Shown piece by piece: positions 6,214 through 11,283 of a stretch of DNA of 11,283 nucleotides; positions within the stretch are counted from its first letter, which is position 1; each line of letters starts with the position of its first letter. Source of the stretch: an uncultured Planctomycetaceae bacterium (GTDB lineage: Bacteria; Planctomycetota; Planctomycetia; Planctomycetales; Planctomycetaceae); contig CALJUK010000816.1 of assembly GCA_937975745.1 (NCBI GenBank), forward strand, positions 1-11,283, read 5' to 3'. Below the pieces are notes generated by a model. It did not search any database. It was not told where the DNA came from and saw nothing but the letters and a program-made list of their open reading frames with translations. The position numbers and the translations under genes are program-made.

Positions 6214-6753
6214 TTGGTAACCGACAGTGCCCCTGAAACGGCAGCCAATTCAACCGATGGGCCCGCCGCGTCGCGTGGTGGCGTGTTGAAGATCGCCGTC
6301 ATTATTGTCGCGATCACCCTGGTGGAAGCTGTTGCCTTCTATCTGTTTCTGGGACCCGGTGCGGCGACACCATTGCCCGAGGACGGCGATGCGACTTCTG
6401 CGGTCGAACTGGCGTCACAGCCCGGTGATGATTCGGTCGAATGCGCCATCGACTCCTTCAACTGTACCAACAACCGCGCCGATCCCGGTTCGGTGATTCA
6501 CGTCTCCTTTAAGGCTGTTGCGCTGGTCTCTCCCAAGAACCTGGAGAGCTTCGACCTGGCTGCGAACAAGGACAACAAAGCCCGTGTTCGTCAGGCGATC
6601 GTGAAAGTCGTTCGCAGTTCCGGTTTAGAAGAACTCAACGACCCGAACCTCAGCACAATCAAACGGCTGATTCGGGAAGAAGTCAACAAGATCCTCCGCA
6701 AGAGTTACGTCATCGAGATCGTCATTCTGGAATTCACCACGATGGAGCAGTAA
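6214..6753 (+). CDS. fliL: Flagellar basal-body-associated protein FliL
   Basis: FliL is a single-pass inner-membrane protein that surrounds or supports the MotAB stator and increases torque in many species. The 179-residue protein has a short cytoplasmic N-terminus and one membrane helix at about 24-47 (LKIAVIIVAITLVEAVAFYL). A linker of about 28 residues follows, then a periplasmic FliL domain from about 75 to 179. Landmarks are ARVRQAIVKVV, the acidic turn SSGLEELNDPNLSTIKRLI and the final strand VIEIVILEFTTMEQ. Cys78 and Cys84 in the periplasmic part are unusual and could form a disulfide. It uses a TTG start with a very good ribosome binding site. It lies after motB and directly before fliN, with no fliM between. 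Confidence 0.9.
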   Translation: MVTDSAPETAANSTDGPAASRGGVLKIAVIIVAITLVEAVAFYLFLGPGAATPLPEDGDATSAVELASQPGDDSVECAIDSFNCTNNRADPGSVIHVSFKAVALVSPKNLESFDLAANKDNKARVRQAIVKVVRSSGLEELNDPNLSTIKRLIREEVNKILRKSYVIEIVILEFTTMEQ

Positions 6754-6808
6754 TCGACCTGCCAAATGACTCGCCGCAACGCTGGCAAGACTGAATGCGA
6801 GGTACGCC

Positions 6809-7465
6809 GTGGCAGAACAGAACGAACCCCCTGCGTCTGACGACAGCGGAAATGATGGCGACAACCTCGCGGGAGGTCGAACCCAGGCCGAACAGCAACC
6901 TGCCGAAGCGACTGGTTCATCGCCCGAAGAACAAGCAACAAACGAGAACTCAAACAAGATGACTGACCTTGGACCGGACGATGAGTTGCTCGACGCGACG
7001 CAGATCGAAAATCTGTTGCAGTCGGAAACTCCCGCCACGAGCGAGGCCGAGCTGGACTCGCTGTCGGCCGAAGATCTCCTGCAGCAGGCCGAATCGGATT
7101 TGGCGCGAGCCGTTGCACCAGAGATGGGAGACGAATTCTTCGGTGGACGTGGAGAACCGGCAGCCGGACAGATGCCGTTTCAATTCGAAGAATTCGAGTC
7201 ATCCGATTCCAGCGAGCAGCCCGTCATGCCGCTCGATGCGCTCCAGGATGTCGAACTGGACCTGCGAATCGAAGTCGGACGAGCACGCTTGTTGATCGAC
7301 GAAGTTGTGCGGCTGAAGGCTGGCTCGGTTGTCCCGCTGGATAAGCTGGCAGGGGACCCGGTCGACATCCTTGTCAACGGTCGGCTTGTCGCACGGGGAG
7401 AGGTCCTGGTTCTCAACGATAATTTTTGCGTTCGCGTCGCGGAAATTCTGACTCCGGACTCTTGA
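6809..7465 (+). CDS. fliN: Flagellar motor switch protein FliN with long acidic N-terminal extension
   Basis: FliN is part of the C-ring that reverses the motor and helps dock export cargo. Residues 142-216 form a complete SpoA/FliN domain. Its landmarks are LDLRIEVGRARLLIDEVVRL, the core GSVVPLDKLAGDPVDILVNG, and LVARGEVLVLNDNFCVRVAEI. About 140 acidic, Gln/Ser-rich residues precede it, against a few tens in typical FliN. Within that extension, DATQIENLL (63-70) and LSAEDLL (85-91) resemble the LSQxEIDALL peptide by which FliM and FliY bind CheY-P. The GTG start has GAGG at 6799-6802, six bases upstream. An internal ATG at codon 51 lacks a ribosome binding site. fliM, often found between fliL and fliN, is absent here. 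Confidence 0.93.
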   Translation: MAEQNEPPASDDSGNDGDNLAGGRTQAEQQPAEATGSSPEEQATNENSNKMTDLGPDDELLDATQIENLLQSETPATSEAELDSLSAEDLLQQAESDLARAVAPEMGDEFFGGRGEPAAGQMPFQFEEFESSDSSEQPVMPLDALQDVELDLRIEVGRARLLIDEVVRLKAGSVVPLDKLAGDPVDILVNGRLVARGEVLVLNDNFCVRVAEILTPDS

Positions 7466-7551
7466 GAGGCGGACGCAACCGGTGGACACGCCACGCGACC
7501 GCAGTCGCTACTTGAGGCCGCATCCGACTCCGCACGGGCACGGAAGCGGGT

Positions 7552-7557
7552 GGGGAG
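7552..7557 (+). promoter_or_regulatory. Ribosome binding site deciding the fliO start
   Basis: GGGGAG lies eight bases before the ATG at 7566, where a signal-peptide-like sequence begins. An upstream in-frame GTG at 7482 would add 28 charged, His/Arg-rich residues ahead of the signal peptide and has a poorer site. Confidence 0.55.
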
Positions 7558-7565
7558 AACGGATC

Positions 7566-8522
7566 ATGTTCGCAAACGGCGCGTCGCTTCAAACGGGAAT
7601 CCTCGCCGCATTCTGGCTCGGTCTGGGGATGCTCTGCTTCAACGTCGGCAATGGTGAACTGCTGGCACAGACCCGGTTTTCCGCCGAACCCTTTCAGTCA
7701 GAGGTCGGCAATCCGGCCTTCCCGGAGCGCTCTCTGGTCAGCGAAACGCAAACTCTCAGTGGGGCGCGTACCAACGTGGTTTCGACCGAGTCGACACTGG
7801 CACGACCCGCCACGTCGACACTGACGAGTGACCGCTCGCAGCAGTCGCCACCGTCCACCTCGGCTGTCGCATTGACACGTCCTGAACGGGCCAGTCGGAA
7901 AATCTCGCTTCCCGGTGATGAGCCATCTGGTAACGGGAAGGCGAAGTCCGTTTCACTGGTTTCGACTTGGACAATCGTGGTTCTTCTTCTGATTGGTTCC
8001 GCGGTGTTGGCCTTCGTCCTGCGTTTCTTGCGAAAGCACGGAGTGGTCGGGGGGGCAACGCGTTCCAACGACGGATTACAGGTCCGCGGCCGACGACAAC
8101 TCGACACCAGGCAGAGTATTCAACTGGTCCGCGTGGGACGGCGAGTTTTGGTCCTGGGGGCTTCGATCGACGGGCTGCGAACTCTGGCCGAAGTGACGGA
8201 CCCGGTCGAGGTCGATTATCTGTCGGGACTCTGCCGCCCGCTGGGGGACTCTCCACCGGAAAGCAATCTGGACTTCCTCGGCCTGTTGACGCGGATGACT
8301 TCTGGCAACGCAGACCGGAAAGTCTCACCGCCCGCCGACACGCCTGCCGGATCGGGGGCCGAGCGGTATTCCGCAGATCGGTTATTAGACGAATCGGACC
8401 ACGAGACTCACTTCGTCGGTGCAACCCACGCCCAGATTGGATCCGCGGAAGATCGCCTCCAGCCGCAACCAAGCAGCTGGAACGCATTCGCAGGACGGGG
8501 CGGGGAGGAGCCGAATGGCTGA
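7566..8522 (+). CDS. fliO: Flagellar export-gate assembly protein FliO, long periplasmic form
   Basis: FliO helps assemble the FliP ring of the flagellar type III export gate. The 318-residue protein starts with a probable cleavable signal peptide (hydrophobic core about 10-28, possible cleavage near LLAQ, residues 32-35). A periplasmic Ser/Thr/Pro-rich stretch of about 95 residues follows. The single membrane helix is at 132-154 (VSTWTIVVLLLIGSAVLAFV). The cytoplasmic FliO domain at 171-215 contains LQVRGRRQLDTRQSIQLVRV and GRRVLVLGAS. The tail of about 100 residues is polar. E. coli FliO is far shorter, but signal-peptide-bearing longer forms occur elsewhere, for example in Bacillus and epsilonproteobacteria. 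Its stop overlaps the fliP start by eight bases, which suggests coupled translation. Confidence 0.85.
   Translation: MFANGASLQTGILAAFWLGLGMLCFNVGNGELLAQTRFSAEPFQSEVGNPAFPERSLVSETQTLSGARTNVVSTESTLARPATSTLTSDRSQQSPPSTSAVALTRPERASRKISLPGDEPSGNGKAKSVSLVSTWTIVVLLLIGSAVLAFVLRFLRKHGVVGGATRSNDGLQVRGRRQLDTRQSIQLVRVGRRVLVLGASIDGLRTLAEVTDPVEVDYLSGLCRPLGDSPPESNLDFLGLLTRMTSGNADRKVSPPADTPAGSGAERYSADRLLDESDHETHFVGATHAQIGSAEDRLQPQPSSWNAFAGRGGEEPNG
8502..8510 (+). promoter_or_regulatory. Ribosome binding site deciding the fliP start
   Basis: GGGGAGGAG ends four bases before the ATG at 8515, inside the 3' end of fliO. In-frame codons further upstream (from 8419) would overlap fliO by about 100 bases without a comparable site. 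Confidence 0.65.
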
Positions 8523-9513
8523 TCGGCCAATCTGCATTCCGACGCAATCGATCCCTCCGGTGAGTGCGCGACGGTCTCAACGAAGTCTTGCGTCTCGCAG
8601 ACCGCTGGCGGGGTTTCTGTTGGTCGGCTGTCTGCTGACACTGCATGCCGACAACGCGAGCGGGCAGAGTGTCTCGGCAAATCCTTCGCTGACCACACCC
8701 ACGGGCGTCACAACTCTCTCCGCAGAGATTGATCCCGCCGGTAGCGACACAGCGGAGTCGTCCGCGTCGCCGCTCGAAACATCTCTCAATCCGGCTGGCA
8801 CTCTGGAGAACATGCTCTCCCCCAGCGGGTTGTCCAGCACGCTGCAGATCATGCTGGCATTGACGGTGATCAGCTTGGCACCGTCGATTTTGATTATGAC
8901 CACCTGCTTCATTCGTTTTATCATTGTGTTGGGACTGCTGAGGCAGGCTCTCGGCACACAACAACTTCCCCCCAACCAGGTCATCATTTCGCTCTGTTTA
9001 TTCCTGACGTTCATGGTCATGGCACCGGTCTGGGGACGGTCCTATCGTGAGGGAATTCAACCTTACACGTCACCACCGGCTGGTGAAGCGGCCATTCCGC
9101 CAACAGAGGCTTTAGAGCGGACGATTCGACCGGTTCGACAGTTCATGGTCGATCAGATTGAACGGACCGGGAATAGCGACGCAGTCTGGATGTTTCTCGA
9201 CTACCAGCAGGCATCCGCCAACTCTCAGGCTGAGTTTGAGGTTCCGGATACCTACGACGACGTCCCGTTGTCGGTTCTGCTTCCGTCCTTCATGCTTAGC
9301 GAGGTGAAAACAGCATTTCTGATCGGTTTTCAGCTTTACCTGCCGTTTGTCATCATCGACATCGTGATCTCGTCCGTGCTGATCAGCATGGGCATGATGA
9401 TGCTCCCTCCCGTCCTGATCTCGCTTCCGTTCAAACTTCTCCTGTTTGTGTTGATTGATGGCTGGTTTCTAACGGTCGGCATGCTGCTGGAGAGCATGCA
9501 GCCGTTCCAATGA
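8515..9513 (+). CDS. fliP: Flagellar export-gate protein FliP
   Basis: Five FliP subunits with FliQ and FliR form the export pore. The 332-residue protein is about 85 residues longer than the E. coli form. An unusually long basic N-terminus precedes a signal-like hydrophobic stretch at 30-44. A Ser/Thr-rich extension follows to about 100. The FliP core starts near 103 (LSSTLQIMLALTVISLAPS, then TTCFIRFIIVLGLLRQALGTQ). The periplasmic domain runs about 172-250. The C-terminal signature is LLPSFMLSEVKTAFLIGFQL and SVLISMGMMMLPPVLISLPF, including the methionine-rich loop that seals the pore. It ends with the FVLIDGWFL helix. All core FliP motifs are intact. It overlaps fliO by eight bases. Confidence 0.97.
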   Translation: MADRPICIPTQSIPPVSARRSQRSLASRRPLAGFLLVGCLLTLHADNASGQSVSANPSLTTPTGVTTLSAEIDPAGSDTAESSASPLETSLNPAGTLENMLSPSGLSSTLQIMLALTVISLAPSILIMTTCFIRFIIVLGLLRQALGTQQLPPNQVIISLCLFLTFMVMAPVWGRSYREGIQPYTSPPAGEAAIPPTEALERTIRPVRQFMVDQIERTGNSDAVWMFLDYQQASANSQAEFEVPDTYDDVPLSVLLPSFMLSEVKTAFLIGFQLYLPFVIIDIVISSVLISMGMMMLPPVLISLPFKLLLFVLIDGWFLTVGMLLESMQPFQ

Positions 9514-9604
9514 CCCGAGCCCTTCGCTGGACTCGGAACGACGACCGAGATTTGAATTCGTACGGACGCTTCATGGATTGTTGGTTCCCTCGGGATACTG
9601 TCAG

Positions 9605-9871
9605 ATGACTGTCGAGACCGCTCTGGAACTTGGACGCACGGCGATTCTGCTCTCGCTGATCATCGGCTCGCCCGTTCTCATTGTGGCCGCTGCCGTCGGA
9701 CTCGTTATCAGCATTCTGCAAGCACTCACGCAAGTGCAGGATCAGACGGTCAGCCAAGTTCCTAAATTAATTGCGATGTTTCTGGTGACGCTGTTCGTTC
9801 TCCCCTGGATGATTAACAAGATGGTCGAATACTCGGTCGACCTGATCCGCGACATTCCCTCGACACTGTGA
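9605..9871 (+). CDS. fliQ: Flagellar export-gate protein FliQ
   Basis: FliQ packs on the outside of the FliP/FliR pore. The 88-residue length is normal for the family. Two hydrophobic helices are seen at about 12-38 and 52-75, joined by the conserved QALTQVQDQTVSQVPKLIA segment. The second helix reads MFLVTLFVLPWMINKMVEY. The ATG at 9605 gives the usual MTVETALELGRTAILLSL opening. A possible TTG at 9578 would add nine residues that do not resemble the family. The ribosome binding site is weak (GGGA at 9592-9595). It lies 91 bases after fliP and 36 before fliR. Confidence 0.96.
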   Translation: MTVETALELGRTAILLSLIIGSPVLIVAAAVGLVISILQALTQVQDQTVSQVPKLIAMFLVTLFVLPWMINKMVEYSVDLIRDIPSTL

Positions 9872-9907
9872 TCATGCCGAGGAGACTTTTTAAGGCGAGC
9901 CTGCGGC

Positions 9908-10903
9908 GTGAATGACCTGGTCGAACGCCTGGCGCATGATTCGCTCGTGCAATGGACCGCTCGACAGTTGGTCGAAGCGGCATGGCTGGAGTTCTACGTC
10001 TTCGTCCTGGTCTTCGTCCGCGTGAGCGGGCTGATGATCATCGGGCCATTGTTCGGCCAGGCTCTCGTACCCGCTCAGGTTCGTTTCCTGTTGATCTTCT
10101 CGGTCGCTCTGTTGGTGACGCCCATTCTGGGGCTGCAACAGCGGCAGGCTGCCGTCGGTTGGGATCAGAATCGAGACGGCAGAATCAGTGTCGAGGAAGT
10201 CCCCGGACATCTGACCGAAGAGTTCGAGTCGATGCTCGCCAGCCGTGGAAGACTAGCCAACGGGACAATCTCCCCGGCCGAGTTCTCCGTGGCCCTGCGT
10301 CAGCCTGCGTCTGTTCTCGAACTGATGCAGGTCATTGTGCTGGAATTGCTCCTGGGCTTTGCTCTCGGGCTTGGTGTCTTCACGCTCCTCAGTGGCCTGC
10401 AGTTGGCAGCCCAGCTCATCGACCAGCAGGCAGGAGTGGCGTTGGGCGAAGTGTTCAATCCGGCATTGGATGTCGAGACGTCACACAATGGGCAAATTCT
10501 CTACATGCTCGGGATTGTTGTCCTCCTTTCTGCTCCCCCGCTAGGACTCCATTTGCAGATGATGTCCGCTCTGCTGGAGACCTTCCGCATCTTTCCGGTT
10601 GGCATGGCTGTTGTCGGGGAACCGACAATCGAGGTCCTCAGCGGGCTGGTGCACCAGTCGCTGGTCCTGGCCGTCCAGGTCGCGGCACCCATGCTGGCGA
10701 CAATGTCGCTGGTGTCGTTGGCGTTGGGCTTCCTCGGACACAGCGTTCCCCAGGTGAATGTGTTGATGATTGGATTCTCTGTCCGCACGATCATCAGCAT
10801 TCTGATTCTGGCACTCACCTTGTCCGGCGTTTCGGACGCATTGATCGAGCGGATTCCACAGGCCATCGCGGCCGTGCAAGGGAGCTTCAGCGCAAGTCTG
10901 TAA
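9908..10903 (+). CDS. fliR: Flagellar export-gate protein FliR with an EF-hand insert
   Basis: FliR completes the FliP-FliQ-FliR export pore. The 331-residue protein is about 70 longer than E. coli FliR. Core motifs are FVRVSGLMIIGPLFG (36-50), VPAQVRFLLIF (54-64), ELLLGFALGLGVFTLL (146-161), AAQLIDQQAGVALGEVFNP (167-185), LLETFRIFPVG (222-232) and VPQVNVLMIGFSVRT (280-294). The extra length lies between the second and third hydrophobic segments (about 75-133). It holds a perfect EF-hand loop, DQNRDGRISVEE (86-97), and a degenerate second loop near 114-125. Flanking membrane segments are intact, so this is an in-frame insertion into a likely functional protein. The GTG start has AAGGCGAG at 9892-9899 upstream. 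flhB follows 31 bases later. Confidence 0.95.
   Translation: MNDLVERLAHDSLVQWTARQLVEAAWLEFYVFVLVFVRVSGLMIIGPLFGQALVPAQVRFLLIFSVALLVTPILGLQQRQAAVGWDQNRDGRISVEEVPGHLTEEFESMLASRGRLANGTISPAEFSVALRQPASVLELMQVIVLELLLGFALGLGVFTLLSGLQLAAQLIDQQAGVALGEVFNPALDVETSHNGQILYMLGIVVLLSAPPLGLHLQMMSALLETFRIFPVGMAVVGEPTIEVLSGLVHQSLVLAVQVAAPMLATMSLVSLALGFLGHSVPQVNVLMIGFSVRTIISILILALTLSGVSDALIERIPQAIAAVQGSFSASL
10163..10198 (+). other. EF-hand calcium-binding loop encoded within fliR
   Basis: Codons 86-97 spell DQNRDGRISVEE. Asp, Asn and Asp at loop positions 1, 3 and 5, Gly at 6, Ile at 8, Ser at 9 and Glu at 12 match the canonical EF-hand pattern. The following VPGHLTEEFESML resembles the linker helix of paired EF-hands common in planctomycete proteins. 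A second loop (nt 10247-10282, residues 114-125) keeps the Gly, Ile, Ser and final Glu but has lost the acidic ligands. Calcium binding is inferred. Confidence 0.75.
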
Positions 10904-10934
10904 CCGCTTCTCACCGGAACCATAGCAGCGACGT

Positions 10935-11283
10935 ATGGCCGACGAACAGGGAGAAAAAACAGAACAACCCACCGAGCGCCGCCGCCGCGAGGCGCGCGCC
11001 AAGGGCAGCGTTGCGCGCAGCACGGAGTGGAATACGGCTCTGGCGATGCTGGCGGCCACGACCACCCTGGCGATGTTGGGGAAACCGCTCAGCGTCGACC
11101 TCGCACGCCTGATGCGAATGCATTTGGCCGGTCCAGCCTGGGTTGCCGTCGATCGAAACGCGATTCTGCATCACCTCTGGGAGATCACCGGAATGTTGGC
11201 CGGAAGTGTGCTGGCCATCATGCTGACGATGATGGCCACGGCCGTCCTGGTCAGCGTGGTGCAGATTGGACCAATGCTCACGG
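10935..11283 (+). CDS. flhB: Flagellar export switch protein FlhB, 3' end missing
   Basis: FlhB is the export-gate protein whose autocleaved cytoplasmic domain switches substrate class in response to FliK. The window holds the first 116 codons and the frame stays open to the right edge. The start MADEQGEKTEQPTERRRREARAKG (residues 1-24) is the conserved FlhB N-terminus that lies in the cytoplasm before the first membrane helix. KGSVARSTEW follows, then hydrophobic segments at about 34-50 and 88-110, the latter ending in VVQIGP, typical of the family. The cleavage site NPTH lies beyond the window. The ribosome binding site is poor (GGAA at 10916-10919 is far). It follows fliR by 31 bases. Confidence 0.92.
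   Translation, partial: MADEQGEKTEQPTERRRREARAKGSVARSTEWNTALAMLAATTTLAMLGKPLSVDLARLMRMHLAGPAWVAVDRNAILHHLWEITGMLAGSVLAIMLTMMATAVLVSVVQIGPMLT

Noticed and set aside
8620..8640. Lipobox-like LVGC in the FliP signal region, suggesting a lipoprotein
   Set aside because: The hydrophobic stretch before the cysteine is short and continues after it, and FliP is not a lipoprotein family. An ordinary signal peptide is more likely.
7756..8964. Long open frame on the minus strand (about 400 codons) across fliO and fliP
   Set aside because: It is antisense to two genes with clear family motifs and encodes an Arg/Gln/Pro-rich protein with no recognisable domain, as expected from a GC-rich antisense frame.
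9515..9536. Possible terminator after fliP (CCGAG ... CTCGG)
   Set aside because: The stem has only five base pairs with a 12-base loop and no T-run, and fliQ follows in the same operon.
9952..11112. Plus-strand open frame in another phase across fliR and the start of flhB
   Set aside because: It overlaps two genes with intact conserved motifs, and its Arg/Ser/Gly-rich translation has no family features.

Overview
The window is a single co-directional (+ strand) block of flagellar genes. The order is fliK (3' part) - flgD - flgE - flbD - motA - motB - fliL - fliN - fliO - fliP - fliQ - fliR - flhB (5' part). Every gene can be named from conserved motifs. No RNA gene, insertion sequence, CRISPR array or gene on the minus strand was found. 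The base composition is moderately GC-rich by eye. The combination of this gene order with long Ser/Thr-rich extensions on export proteins and a planctomycete-style EF-hand segment inside FliR suggests a member of the Planctomycetota. That assignment is inference and has not been checked by a database search.

Region by region: positions 2-1904 carry the hook-length ruler FliK and the hook-cap scaffold FlgD. Positions 1905-2059 are a leader with two hairpins and a sigma-28-like -10 box ahead of the hook gene flgE (2060-3772). Then follow the small FlbD/SwrD-type protein and the stator pair motA/motB (3880-5831). Positions 5832-6213 are a 382-base gap with a strong hairpin and three copies of a 17-bp-periodic repeat. 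After it come fliL, an extended fliN and the export-gate genes fliO, fliP, fliQ, fliR and flhB, which runs off the right edge.

Functionally the block links three jobs. FliO, FliP, FliQ, FliR and FlhB build the type III export gate. FliK and FlgD control what the gate sends out and how the FlgE hook grows. MotA, MotB, FliL and FliN form the torque-generating and switching parts. FlbD next to motA fits the known effect of its Bacillus homologue SwrD on motor power.

The observations most worth a second look are: (1) a canonical 12-residue EF-hand calcium loop, plus a degenerate second one, inserted between predicted membrane segments 2 and 3 of FliR; (2) the absence of fliM between fliL and fliN, together with a long acidic N-terminal extension on FliN that carries segments resembling the CheY-binding peptide of FliM/FliY; and (3) periodic repeats in the motA-motB and motB-fliL gaps.
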